Positions 1 through 8,335 of a DNA stretch of 64,000 nt are shown one piece after another. The DNA lies in NCBI RefSeq assembly GCF_013307435.2, contig NZ_CP102845.1, positions 2,241,001 through 2,305,000 on the forward strand, written 5' to 3'. A program made the position numbers and the translations under genes. Origin of the DNA: Microvirga terrae (GTDB lineage Bacteria; Pseudomonadota; Alphaproteobacteria; Rhizobiales; Beijerinckiaceae). Below the pieces are notes generated by a model that made no database searches, was not told the origin of the DNA, and saw nothing but the letters and a program-made list of their open reading frames with translations. Numbering within the stretch: the first letter of the stretch is position 1; every line of letters begins with the position of its first letter.

Positions 1-1010
1 CTCATAACGGACACATCCTTCGCTCAGAAGCGATCGGATCAGATAAGATGCCATTTCGCTGTTCATGCCATCTGCCTCGTAGAGCACAAGCATCCGGTGC
101 TGCAGGGGCTCTTGGCTATAGGCCAGGGAGCTGTCGGACATGGCTGTCAAAGCGTAGTAGGTACTTGGGCCGAAGAACGAGAGCACCGTTTCGACGAGGA
201 AGCTCTTGCCTGCAGACGAGGGCCCCTTCACCGCAATGGAGATGGGGCGGTCCAGGATCCGGCTCGTGACCGCTAAATAGAGGCATTGATGCCGTGGTGC
301 CAAAGCGTATGACAATCGCTTTCGCCTTCAACCAGGACGACAGGCTTGTCGTGCTGCAGCTGCCAGAGGCCGTACAAGCAGGGCTTGGCTCCCTTCTTCC
401 AGCGGAAGCGGTCATCCCCACTCTCGCATTTATCAAGGGCGATCCTGAAGCGGATCGCGGACTCGTTCCCATGTTGGTCTTTATACGGGATCCTGACAGC
501 CGGGGCACTCTGGTAGGTGATTTCTGACAGACCAACACTCTGCAGAAAGGGCAGGGAAAGTTGCTTCGTTCGAGCATAGCTCTCCAAGGTGCAGCCCACC
601 GTTTGCACGTTTGCAGGCGGATTGGACAGGATAGGCTCCCCCGCCCCCCGTGAGCTTAATGGAGGCGAATGTCGTCGCTCACGGCTGTTAGAGATCTTCA
701 GTTCCCGCATCAGGAGACCGGCGGCCTCTCCTTGAGAGACACCGTGTAAGTAGGCGTAAAGGCTGATCGAATCCCCCCCGCGATCCCCGGTGGCGAAGTC
801 TGCCCACTGGCCGGTGTTGACGTTGACCTTGAAGGATCCAAGGCCGCGGTCATTCCGACGTGGGTTCCGTGCCACCCACTCAGATCCCACGAGGTGACCA
901 TCTGGGAGCCAGCGAGAAAGGAGCGTTTGAAGCTGAGGCTTTGCACTTGCATTGATCAGACTGAATGTGCCGGTGCCTGATCCTTGCTGTGCTTGGTTAG
1001 GCTTTGCCAT
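1..1010 (-). pseudogene. primase-helicase of an integrated element, broken by internal deletion
   Basis: The minus-strand frame from ATG 1010 encodes an N-terminal primase region that reaches a Toprim-like motif (VEGESDCHTLW) and then stops at 273. From about 285 down to 1, a different minus-strand frame continues with YLAVTSR and a clear Walker A motif, GPSSAGKS, at 202-225. Island primase-helicases of this type carry both parts in one chain, separated by roughly a hundred or more residues, which are missing here. I infer an internal deletion plus frameshift, so the enzyme is probably inactive. The gene overlaps the upstream HTH gene by 14 bases, as in an operon. An upstream ATG at 1037 is possible, but 1010 fits the overlap better. 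The 3' end lies outside the window. Confidence 0.7.
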
Positions 1011-1290
1011 AGCCGCCTCCGGCCTTCGAGGTGGCATTGCCTAGGTTCGCCTTGATCCAGGCTACAACATCCCTGCGGTGGTAAAGGACCCTCAGGCCGA
1101 ACGTCAGGTACTTGGGCCCCGTCCCAGTCACGCGAAGATGGTGAAAATAGAGGTCTGGCACACCGAAGCAGTGTTCGAGTTCGCGCTCACTGAAGTACGT
1201 CCAGTCCGGGAGGGCATGGCCACGCGCACGTGCGATCCTTGAAGGCGTCAAGCCGGAAACGCCTCGTTGGAATTCCCTCGCCTTAGCCAT
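997..1290 (-). CDS. AlpA/excisionase-like HTH protein, distal copy
   Basis: A 97-residue protein. Its centre reads like a helix_turn_helix_17/AlpA fold: a cluster around residues 50-75 (GVPDLYFHHLRVTGTGPKY) followed by LTFGLRVLYHRRDVVAWIKA, the usual HTH-then-wing layout. Such proteins in P4-like islands act as excisionase or as activators of the integrase and replication genes. The gene overlaps the similar upstream gene by 8 bases and the primase gene by 14, so all three are probably co-transcribed. The first helix is unusual (YFSERELEHCFGV rather than a typical LTEEEVA start), so this copy may have diverged in function. Confidence 0.65.
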   Translation of the reverse strand: MAKAREFQRGVSGLTPSRIARARGHALPDWTYFSERELEHCFGVPDLYFHHLRVTGTGPKYLTFGLRVLYHRRDVVAWIKANLGNATSKAGGGYGKA

Positions 1291-1540
1291 GATGACCTCC
1301 TGCCTCGGAGGTGCTGCTGAAGGTGTTTACGGCGGTCCAGGCTTCGACAGCCTCGCGCGTGTAGACAACCCTCCGGCCGAGTTTCACATAAGCAGGTCCA
1401 GTTCCTGCAAGGCGATGTCGTTCGAGGGTGCGGGGCGAGAGACGGAGGAGTGCAGCGACCTCGTTTTGAGTGAGGTAATTTCCGGATCCGACTTGGTGTG
1501 GTAGGTGCTCGGATCCTGCATTGGTCACAAGGGCAGACAT
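1283..1540 (-). CDS. AlpA/excisionase-like HTH protein, proximal copy
   Basis: An 85-residue DNA-binding protein. Residues about 22-70 carry the canonical pattern: YLTQNEVAALLRLSPRTLERHR, then GTGPAYVKLGRRVVYTREAVEAW, matching the helix_turn_helix_17 (AlpA/excisionase) family. It probably controls excision or the replication genes of the integrated element. It is the first gene of the minus-strand HTH-HTH-primase group and overlaps the next by 8 bases. About 100 bases separate it from the hypothetical gene at 1640, and that gap would hold the promoter. It is more canonical than its neighbour and may be its paralogue. Confidence 0.75.
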   Translation of the reverse strand: MSALVTNAGSEHLPHQVGSGNYLTQNEVAALLRLSPRTLERHRLAGTGPAYVKLGRRVVYTREAVEAWTAVNTFSSTSEAGGHHG

Positions 1541-1639
1541 GAATGACTCCGATCTGATGCCTTATGTCGGCTTATGATCGGTCCATCGTAGTTTCCCCGC
1601 TAAGTAATCGAAATAACTATGGATCAAACCTTGTGCTTT

Positions 1640-2320
1640 TCAGCGCTGAACCCGTCCATACAATTCATCACGAATTGCGCGCTCGAGATTGATAGCTTTT
1701 CCGCCTGCCTTGACAGCAGGGCCTAATGCGATCTCGCAAAACTCAAGAAAAGGACCCGTGGTTCTCCGTGTCCGCCTATTGTAAGAGAGTTTCGGCTCCT
1801 GCTTCGCATAGGTCCTCCAGATCTTGAGCAGTTCGTTGACTGTCCATTGGCGGTCTGCATTTGCAGAGGGGCCGCTTTTTCGGAACCGTTCTGAGGTTCG
1901 ATTTGCGGACGAATGAATCTGCTTAAGGTGGACGATCCATGCGAAGTAGCGTCTCTTCCCATAGTCGGAATAAAATTCCGGCGCATTTGAGTCTTCAATG
2001 GCGATTATGTAGGGCCCGAACTGCCGAATTGCTTCCTCTTGAAGAGCCCTCCTACTGGTTAGATCGAGATCGCTCAAAGCTGTTAATAAGGCCTGTGTTC
2101 GCTTTTCAATGTCTTTGAGAGACTCGCGTGTTTGCTTTCGTGTTGGCCCATTGTCTTTCGAACGGAATGTCATTTCAGCCAACCATGCAAAATGAACAAT
2201 ATCATACTTGAAGTCGTCACTGAGCCTGTTGATGGGCGCCTTCAGCAGGTCGGCTAATTTGCGACGTTCTACGACAGTGAAGACCTTGTCATATTCCTCA
2301 GAGATATTGATTTCTTGCAT
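1640..2320 (-). CDS. hypothetical protein of the integrated element
   Basis: A 226-residue soluble protein that I do not recognise. It has no signal peptide, membrane segment or obvious catalytic motif. The N-terminal half is helical and charged (for example TRKQTRESLKDIEKRTQALLTAL). The C-terminal part is basic (YNRRTRRTTGPFLEFCEIAL). Its stop lies at 1640, and it starts 6 bases after the integrase stop at 2327, so it is probably translated with the integrase as element cargo. Base composition looks lower in GC than the flanking chromosome, as is common in island cargo. The function is unknown. Confidence 0.65.
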   Translation of the reverse strand: MQEINISEEYDKVFTVVERRKLADLLKAPINRLSDDFKYDIVHFAWLAEMTFRSKDNGPTRKQTRESLKDIEKRTQALLTALSDLDLTSRRALQEEAIRQFGPYIIAIEDSNAPEFYSDYGKRRYFAWIVHLKQIHSSANRTSERFRKSGPSANADRQWTVNELLKIWRTYAKQEPKLSYNRRTRRTTGPFLEFCEIALGPAVKAGGKAINLERAIRDELYGRVQR

Positions 2321-2326
2321 AGGTAC

Positions 2327-3508
2327 CTACTCGATGCGTTCTTTCTCCGGCTGATGCTCACCCGCACGCATTGCTGTTTCTAGCCGTCCGCCGATCAAAT
2401 CTGCAGCCTGCTTCAGTGGATCGGATGCGAGATGAGCATAGCGCGCGGTTGTGGCGGCTTGTGCATGCCCCAGCAATGCGCCGATGACTGGCAGGCCGAG
2501 ACCTGCTCCCGCACCTATCGAGGCGAACGAGTGCCGTAGATCATGGAGGCGCACATCCGGCAGCTGTGCCAACTGTCGGATCGCGCGCCAGGGCTTTTCG
2601 AGGTTCACAAGGTGCTTACCCTGACGCTCCCCTGGAATGACAAAGGGGTTGCCATCTAGATGAGGCAGGGCAGTGAGGAGCTCGCGGGAGGCGGCATTGA
2701 GGTACACCGTTTTCGCCCCAGTCTTGCTGTCGGCGAGATTGAGGACGCCCCGCTCCAAGTCTACATGATCCCACCGCAGGGTCAGGATCTCGGTTAGCCG
2801 GGCGCCTGTGAACACCAGCAGCCGGATGGCGGCCACAACATAGGGTGACCTTAGCTTTTGCTCCTCTGCTTGAGCAAGCGCTGCGCCCAAGCGAGCCAAC
2901 TCGGCCGATGAGAGATAGCGCCGGCGCTTTTGTTCCGTGAAGTGCTCAATACCCACACACGGGTTCCGCTCCCCACGCCGGCCGGACCAGTTGAACATCT
3001 TGGACAGGAGCGCCACCAGCCTGTTGGCTTGGTAGGGTGTAGCCCTGAACTTCAGGTGCAGCCTCTCAATGTCCGACGACCGAACCTCGTCGATCTTCAG
3101 CCGGCCCAACTCGGGTTTCACAACCCGCTCAATCAGGCGCTTGTATTCGGTGTAAGTGCGATCCTTGGATTTGGCCTCGACGTGCTCCTCCAGAAAGCGA
3201 TCAGCTAAGGCGCTGAGGGTCGGGGCGGAACGGTCCTTCTGCTTCTTGTCGGCTGGATCTTTGCCCTCGGCGACCAAGCCAAGGATCCGCTTGGCCTCCC
3301 GCCGGGCCAGCTCTGGCGTCCAGGGGGAGCCGTGTTTGCCGATTGTGTACCAGCGCTGCCTAGCCTGCGAGCGGTACTTAACCAAGTAGACTCGATCACG
3401 CCGTTGGCAGCGCACGCCAAAGCCGCGGATTTCGACATCCCAGATGATTTCTCCCGGCGCAAGTCGGTCGACTGCGGCCTTGGTGATCTTGATGGCTGCT
3501 TCAGGCAT
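2327..3508 (-). CDS. int: P4-type tyrosine recombinase (integrase)
   Basis: A 393-residue site-specific recombinase of the P4/DUF4102 integrase type. The N-terminal arm-binding domain is at about residues 5-90, the core-binding SAM-like domain at about 95-175, and the catalytic domain at about 200-375. The catalytic residues are visible: R237 in TGARLTEIL, H322 and R325 in HDLRHSFAS, H348 in LLGHAQ and the nucleophile Y357 in ARYAHL. It has the full family length. It should cut and rejoin DNA at a tRNA gene, and its start faces a tRNA-Lys 3' fragment about 140 bases away. It is the most intact gene of the element. Confidence 0.95.
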   Translation of the reverse strand: MPEAAIKITKAAVDRLAPGEIIWDVEIRGFGVRCQRRDRVYLVKYRSQARQRWYTIGKHGSPWTPELARREAKRILGLVAEGKDPADKKQKDRSAPTLSALADRFLEEHVEAKSKDRTYTEYKRLIERVVKPELGRLKIDEVRSSDIERLHLKFRATPYQANRLVALLSKMFNWSGRRGERNPCVGIEHFTEQKRRRYLSSAELARLGAALAQAEEQKLRSPYVVAAIRLLVFTGARLTEILTLRWDHVDLERGVLNLADSKTGAKTVYLNAASRELLTALPHLDGNPFVIPGERQGKHLVNLEKPWRAIRQLAQLPDVRLHDLRHSFASIGAGAGLGLPVIGALLGHAQAATTARYAHLASDPLKQAADLIGGRLETAMRAGEHQPEKERIE

Positions 3509-3645
3509 GGTGGTTGCTACTCAGCGAATTAGCTACCATGCTGAAGCGTAAATCAGCGGTGCTGTGGCGGCTAGCGTCCGCCGAAACTCTTCACGAGTAG
3601 GGCATGCGGCGGTTAGTGTCGGATAGGTAGTAGTCCGGACCGCAA

Positions 3646-3691
3646 ACTTTTAATCAGAGGGTCCTGGGTTCGAGTCCCAGCGCGCTCACCA
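3646..3691 (+). other. attachment site: 3' fragment of a tRNA-Lys gene
   Basis: The sequence holds the anticodon loop CTTTTAA (anticodon TTT), the T arm GGTTCGAGTCCC and an acceptor end finishing in CACCA, which fits the 3' half of tRNA-Lys. The 5' half is absent: the bases upstream have no D arm and no acceptor strand complementary to CGCGCTC. A truncated tRNA tail next to an integrase gene is the usual attachment-site duplicate left by tRNA-targeting integration. The intact tRNA gene would lie at the other end of the element, beyond the left edge of the window. Confidence 0.8.
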
Positions 3692-3790
3692 ACAACATCA
3701 AAGGGTTACCGGCATCTGCCCTTTGAGCTGTTTTTCTCCAGGTAGCCCATAGGTAGCCAGACGCTCCCTTCAGCTCGCGCTTGCTCCTGG

Positions 3791-4927
3791 TCAACTCGGG
3801 CAGATCACGTCTGCCCGCACTGTGGATGTGTCAGTGTCAGTTCGCTCCGGGGCAGGCGCGTCGTAGATGATCAGCAGGGCTCCTTCCCCCGCCTCAGGCC
3901 AGAGTTCAATCCCTTCCGGATGATCCACATGCAGTTGGTAAGGCAGTTCGGCGACAGTCTCGATCCGCTTAGGGTCGATTACCCCAGAGGCTTTGTCGTG
4001 CGCCGCATCCCGCCACCTTAACACATACGCTGGTCCTTCCAGGGACATGGTCGGGCCGACCAGCAGAAGAAGATCATCCCCTGAAAACCGCATGTCGCGG
4101 ATGCCCAGACCACGGGTGTCGAGCAGGTGCTTGCGATAGCGCCGCTGGCCATCGATCCGGCGCGCCTTCAGCCGATCCGGCGCTTTCTGCCTCAGCTCGA
4201 GATCCAGAACCACCGCATGGCCGCGCAGCACAGGGCCACGCAGGCCAAGCCAGAGCCGGTTCCCGCGCACCGCCAGGCCCTCGATGTCGAGACCGTTCTC
4301 CTTTGACGGAATACTCAGGAACGGCCCAAGGTGCGGATCCTCTGCAAGCCAGCGCTCGAGGGCGCCCCGCTTCTTGCCCAGCTTAAGCCAGGCTGCCTGT
4401 CGCTCGCCGTCGGATCGGGCAGGGGTGAAGAGCCCTGGCGCCTCCTCAATCAGAGGAATGCGTCCCAGGAAGGAGCGGTTGGGCTCGCGTTCGATCTCTT
4501 CCATGGTCTGGAGAGCCTGAGCTCGGTCGTTCTCATCGCGCTTGGGCTTGGAACGCTTGCCGGAGTGGGACCCGACAAGCCAGAGGAAGCCGTCAGCGGC
4601 GCACAGCCCCTCAATGTCCATCTCGCCCTCGGCCCCGGCTGGCAGGTGAACCAGCGCGTCCAAGCTGAATTGCTGATGGTCCCCAAAGCTGCCGTCGTCC
4701 AGGCGGCGAAGGCGTTCGACACTGGCGGTCTCGTCACAGGCAAGGAGAAGGCAGTCGCCGACCCGCGCCACGGCGGAGAGATCCTTGTGGAGCGGGTCCT
4801 CTGTCCGCCGCGGCGTCCAGTCGGAGAAGGTGAGAGGGACCTGATCGATGGCTTCTGCGGGGCTGGTGTTCGGCACGGCGGCTCCTGAGGTGCATTGGCA
4901 CTGGAGCGTCAACGCATGAGGCTGCAT
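3791..4927 (-). CDS. DUF3616-family protein
   Basis: About 378 residues from ATG 4927; the frame stays open to 5041, so the start is uncertain. Repeated blade-like segments such as DIEGLCAADGFLWLVGSHSG and GLDIEGLAVRGNRLWLGLRG suggest a beta-propeller, as in DUF3616 proteins of unknown function. No secretion signal is clear. It stands alone just outside the integrated element, separated from the ThuA gene by about 165 bases. The C-terminus reads GEGALLIIYDAPAPER. The substrate and role are not known. The family call rests on the IEGL/WLVGSHS pattern. Confidence 0.7.
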   Translation of the reverse strand: MQPHALTLQCQCTSGAAVPNTSPAEAIDQVPLTFSDWTPRRTEDPLHKDLSAVARVGDCLLLACDETASVERLRRLDDGSFGDHQQFSLDALVHLPAGAEGEMDIEGLCAADGFLWLVGSHSGKRSKPKRDENDRAQALQTMEEIEREPNRSFLGRIPLIEEAPGLFTPARSDGERQAAWLKLGKKRGALERWLAEDPHLGPFLSIPSKENGLDIEGLAVRGNRLWLGLRGPVLRGHAVVLDLELRQKAPDRLKARRIDGQRRYRKHLLDTRGLGIRDMRFSGDDLLLLVGPTMSLEGPAYVLRWRDAAHDKASGVIDPKRIETVAELPYQLHVDHPEGIELWPEAGEGALLIIYDAPAPERTDTDTSTVRADVICPS

Positions 4928-5033
4928 TGGAGCCCAACGGCCTAGAGCGTAGGTCGGCTGGCCGGGTCTCGAACTTTCCCGAAACCGCTGACCTGTTGAG
5001 ACCGTCCATGACGCTTTCGTCTCATTCCAGTGT

Positions 5034-5070
5034 GAGACCACTTTTCGCGTCCGATGCTCTAAGCGCTATC
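5034..5070. repeat. possible half of a dispersed intergenic palindrome
   Basis: The bases around ACCACTTTTCGCGTCCGATGC followed by TCTAAGCG resemble one arm of the short palindromic repeats scattered between genes in many Hyphomicrobiales genomes. The matching second arm is not present, so this may be a remnant. It lies between the DUF3616 and ThuA genes. The call is from memory of such repeats, not from a second copy in this window. Confidence 0.3.
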
Positions 5071-5092
5071 CAGATTCCTGTGAGCACGGCAT

Positions 5093-5734
5093 TCAACGCG
5101 CCGCCCAGAGCATGCCGCGTCTGAGGATGGTGCGCATTTCGGGCACGTCGAACTCCTTCGCCACATGTCCGAGGGAGCTGTAGAAGACCCGGCCCTGGCC
5201 ATGACGGCGCTTCCAGACCACCGGCATGACGACCCCTTCGATCCAGGGAGCGTGCTCGCCCGAGAAGGTGGTCGTGGCGAGAACCTCGTTCGACGGGTCC
5301 ACATGCATGTAGTACTGCTCGGAGTGGTAGTCGAAGTCCTGGATGCCCTGCATGACCGGATCATCCGGCCGGGTGATGTTCACGCGGTAGTCGATGATGT
5401 TGCCGGGATGGGCCACCCATTGGCCGCCGCACATGAACTGGTACTCGACCGCCTCGCGGAAGGCGTCCCCCATGCCGCCGTGATAGCCGGCAAGACCGAC
5501 GCCGCCACGGACGGCCGCCGTGAGATTGCTCAGCTCCTCCTTCTCTATCTTCGACATGGTGTAGATAGGAACCACCAGACTCATGTCGGACAGGCCGGGG
5601 TCGGCGAAGGCCTCGGTCGAATTCTCGACGTAGACTTTGAAGCCTTCTTCCTCCAGCATGCCGGCGATGATGGAGGCGCATTGCTCCGGCTCATGCCCGC
5701 TCCAGCCGCCCCATACAATCAGTGCCTCGCGCAT
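5093..5734 (-). CDS. ThuA-like domain protein
   Basis: A 213-residue protein that fits the ThuA (trehalose-utilisation) fold, a glutamine-amidotransferase-like domain. The opening strand is [15 protein letters not shown]. It is followed by [15 protein letters not shown], a glycine-rich turn [13 protein letters not shown], and later [15 protein letters not shown] and [20 protein letters not shown]. Family members sit in sugar-catabolic operons, and their chemistry is poorly defined. It is 29 bases downstream of the Gfo/Idh/MocA gene, a common pairing, and both probably form one unit with the upstream ROK gene. It probably acts on the sugar imported by the divergent ABC system. Confidence 0.88.
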   Translation of the reverse strand: MREALIVWGGWSGHEPEQCASIIAGMLEEEGFKVYVENSTEAFADPGLSDMSLVVPIYTMSKIEKEELSNLTAAVRGGVGLAGYHGGMGDAFREAVEYQFMCGGQWVAHPGNIIDYRVNITRPDDPVMQGIQDFDYHSEQYYMHVDPSNEVLATTTFSGEHAPWIEGVVMPVVWKRRHGQGRVFYSSLGHVAKEFDVPEMRTILRRGMLWAAR

Positions 5735-5763
5735 TCTCTTACCTCCCGTTCTAGCGAAATTTT

Positions 5764-6867
5764 CTAGTCGAGCGAGCCGAACTCAAGCGTCGTCGGCAGC
5801 ATGGCCGGCCGCTCCGGTCGCGACTCGATGGTGACATGGGTTCCTCGCTCCGAGGACAGCTGGAAGGCTTCCATGACCTCAAGCGCATGGAAGGCGAGCT
5901 CGCCCGATGCGCGGTGAGGGCGTCCGGATCGGATCGCGTGTGCTAAGTCGGCGACGCCGATAATCCGGTAGTTCCCGCTCGCATAAGGATGTTCGGTGGG
6001 CTGCTCCGTCCAATCCTTTGCCGCCGTGGCGAGCTCGATGGCGCCGAAGAAGCGGTTGGGATCCGGAACGCTCAGGCTGCCTGCGGTGCCGTACAGCTCG
6101 ATCGGTCTGTGGCGGTGCCGGGGCACATCGAAGCTCATGGCGATCGAGACGACCGCGCCGGAGACGAACTCGAGCGTCCCCGCGACGTGCGTTGCCACCT
6201 CTACGGGGATCATGGTGCCCTTCAACGGCTCGCTCGTGATCTCGCGTTCGGCCCTGGCACGGGATGTCATGCCCGCCACCCTGGCAACGGGTCCGATGAG
6301 GTTCACGAGAGCCGTGATGTAGTAGGGACCCATGTCCAGCATCGGCCCACCGCCTTTGGCGTAGTAGAAGGCGGGATTGGGGTGCCAGCGCTCATGGCCG
6401 GGGCACATGAAGTAGGCGCTGCCCGCCAGGGGACGGCCGATCACTCCCTCGTCGATAAGCTTGCGGCAGGTCTGGTGCGAGCCGCCAAGGAAGGTATCGG
6501 GCGCGCAGCCGACGCGCAGCCCTCGCTCCTTGGCCATGTGCAGGAGAGGGCGGGCCTCGGCGGTCGTGAGACCAAGTGGCTTCTCCGAGTGAACATGCTT
6601 GCCGGCGGCGAGGGCCCTTAAACTCACCTCCACGTGGGCGGCAGGAATCGTGAGATTGACCACGATCTGAATCGACGGATCTGCAAGCATCTCGTCTACA
6701 GACATCGCCCGCAGTCCGAACTGGGATGCACGTGCCTCGGCCGCCTCCGGGCGGATGTCGGCGATCCCTTTGATGTCGAGGATCGGAAAGTTTGTCGCGG
6801 CCTTGAGATAAGCTTCGCTGATATTCCCGCATCCAATGATGCCGATACCCAGGCGTTCCATGTTCAC
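5764..6867 (-). CDS. Gfo/Idh/MocA-family NAD(P)-dependent oxidoreductase
   Basis: A 367-residue oxidoreductase. The Rossmann motif GIIGCGNIS is at residues 9-17, and the family signature SEKPLGL, whose lysine (about K96) acts in catalysis, is at about 94-100. The C-terminal half is the alpha/beta substrate domain. Relatives oxidise or epimerise sugars and polyols such as glucose, inositol or 1,5-anhydro sugars. With the ThuA gene immediately downstream and a divergent sugar ABC operon, it is probably a catabolic dehydrogenase for the imported sugar. The substrate cannot be read from the sequence. Confidence 0.92.
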   Translation of the reverse strand: MNMERLGIGIIGCGNISEAYLKAATNFPILDIKGIADIRPEAAEARASQFGLRAMSVDEMLADPSIQIVVNLTIPAAHVEVSLRALAAGKHVHSEKPLGLTTAEARPLLHMAKERGLRVGCAPDTFLGGSHQTCRKLIDEGVIGRPLAGSAYFMCPGHERWHPNPAFYYAKGGGPMLDMGPYYITALVNLIGPVARVAGMTSRARAEREITSEPLKGTMIPVEVATHVAGTLEFVSGAVVSIAMSFDVPRHRHRPIELYGTAGSLSVPDPNRFFGAIELATAAKDWTEQPTEHPYASGNYRIIGVADLAHAIRSGRPHRASGELAFHALEVMEAFQLSSERGTHVTIESRPERPAMLPTTLEFGSLD

Positions 6868-6891
6868 TCCCTTGTATGATTGAGATTAGCG

Positions 6892-8139
6892 TTAGCGCTT
6901 CTTGGCTGGTCCGGTCGTTCCCCAAGGAGCACCATAGAGATCGCGCAGGGTCAGGGCCGCGGCGCCACGGGCCCAGGTATCGTCGCTGGACTCATGGACC
7001 ACGATCTCGGTCACTCCGGAGATGGTTTCGGGCGTTGCGGCCTGTACCGCATCACGCAAAGGCGCGAGGAGCAGTTCACCCGCCTGGAGGGCCGATCCGG
7101 CGAGAATGACCTTCGGCGGCGCGAAAAGGGTGATCAGGTTCGCGATGGCAATTCCCAGGGCCCGGCCGGCCTCTTCGAAAATCTCTGCAATCCGCCCGTC
7201 GCCGCCCTGAGCGAGCGATACGGCATGGTCCATGCCGCGCGTCCCACGCAGGAGCTTCTCCTGCGGCGTTCCACGGGCAAGATCGGCCGCTGCGGATAGG
7301 ATCGCGGTGGTTGAAGCGATCCCGGAGAGGCGCCCCGGGAGGGACCCGTTCCCGGTGCTGCCGTTGGGCGACACGATGAGGTCGCCCAGATCCGGGCTGA
7401 GTCCGTTTGCCCCGCGGAAGAGCTCTCCGCCATGAATGATGCCGAGCCCGATCGTGTGCTCGATGGAAACGACCAGGAAGTCGCGGAGGTCCCGGCCATG
7501 CCCGAACCATTGCTCGGCGAGGGTGATCAGATTGACGTCGCTGTCGACCGTCGTCGGCACCTTCAGGCGCTCCTGGAGATCGATGCCAAGCTTGAGATCG
7601 CGCTCTGAGAAGATCGGGCTGTAACGGCAGATGCCGGAGGCGCGCTCGACGATTCCCGGCACGCCAAGGCAGAGACTGTTGATGTCCTCGACCTGCAACC
7701 CGGTCGCCTCGATGCAGGATCGAACGCCGTCCTCCACGAGGTCGAGGATGACCGAGGCGGGTTGGCGGTCGACCCTGATCGGGATCGATACCGTGCCGAG
7801 GACGTCCGCCTGGAAGTTGGTGACCGCGATGGTGATCTTGTTGGGAGCAAGCTTCGCACCGCAGACCGAAGCCGCAGCCGGGTTGAGCTCGAGCATGATC
7901 CGCGGTCGTCCACGGACCTGATCGGGCGTCGGGGCGACCTGGCGCGGGACGATCAGGCCATCCTCAAGGAGGGCCGCCGTGATCGCCGAGACGGTGGTGG
8001 GGCTCAGTTCCGTCCGCTCCGAGATCTCAACGCGGGAGATCGTGCCGGAACGCCGGATGGCATCCATGACGAGGAAACGGTTGATTGCCCGCATCAGCTC
8101 GGGATCGGCAGTCTTCATTGCGGCACCGTCCGCCGGCAT
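6892..8139 (-). CDS. ROK-family transcriptional regulator
   Basis: A 415-residue protein. The N-terminal winged helix is at about residues 12-75 (AIRRSGTISRVEISERTELSPTTV), followed by a ROK sugar-kinase-like domain. It should repress or activate the divergent ABC operon in response to a sugar. The ROK zinc motif (CxCGxxGC) is absent: the region reads SPNGSTGNGSLPGRLSG. The expected histidine before it is also replaced (SPDLGDLIV). It is therefore unlikely to be a kinase and may sense ligand without zinc. An alternative start is at 8118. The divergent intergenic region holds two related AT-rich motifs that could be operators. Confidence 0.92.
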   Translation of the reverse strand: MPADGAAMKTADPELMRAINRFLVMDAIRRSGTISRVEISERTELSPTTVSAITAALLEDGLIVPRQVAPTPDQVRGRPRIMLELNPAAASVCGAKLAPNKITIAVTNFQADVLGTVSIPIRVDRQPASVILDLVEDGVRSCIEATGLQVEDINSLCLGVPGIVERASGICRYSPIFSERDLKLGIDLQERLKVPTTVDSDVNLITLAEQWFGHGRDLRDFLVVSIEHTIGLGIIHGGELFRGANGLSPDLGDLIVSPNGSTGNGSLPGRLSGIASTTAILSAAADLARGTPQEKLLRGTRGMDHAVSLAQGGDGRIAEIFEEAGRALGIAIANLITLFAPPKVILAGSALQAGELLLAPLRDAVQAATPETISGVTEIVVHESSDDTWARGAAALTLRDLYGAPWGTTGPAKKR

Positions 8140-8150
8140 GGGCCAACCCC

Positions 8151-8294
8151 TTTAATGCGGATGCCGTATTTATTGTTGAGGGGTCACGGCCTGTCAATGA
8201 TCGCCGCTGCGCCAAATGTCCATGAACGGCTGGATAAACTGCTTGACAGCCCCCCGGATGGCGTCCACGTTTTAATTCGCTATCCAAATAAAAG
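8151..8294. promoter_or_regulatory. candidate ROK operators and promoter region between divergent operons
   Basis: Two related AT-rich elements lie 120 bases apart: TTTAATGCGGATGCCGTAT starting at 8151, and TTTAATTCGCTATCCAAATA starting at 8271. Each is an imperfect palindrome, and both begin TTTAATkCG. A TTGACA box at 8243-8248 precedes the second. This arrangement fits a ROK repressor binding at both divergent promoters. It is an inference from motif repetition; no binding evidence exists here. Confidence 0.45.
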
Positions 8295-8335
8295 GGCGAA
8301 AAGCCCTGGCAGAGGAAACACCGAGGAGAACGGCA

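Noticed and set aside
116..577. 153-residue minus-strand frame overlapping the primase
   Set aside because: It lies in the third frame across both primase fragments, and its sequence resembles no protein; it is a shadow.
3616..3691. Complete tRNA-Lys gene
   Set aside because: The 5' half does not form a D arm or an acceptor strand complementary to CGCGCTC, so only a 3' fragment is supported.
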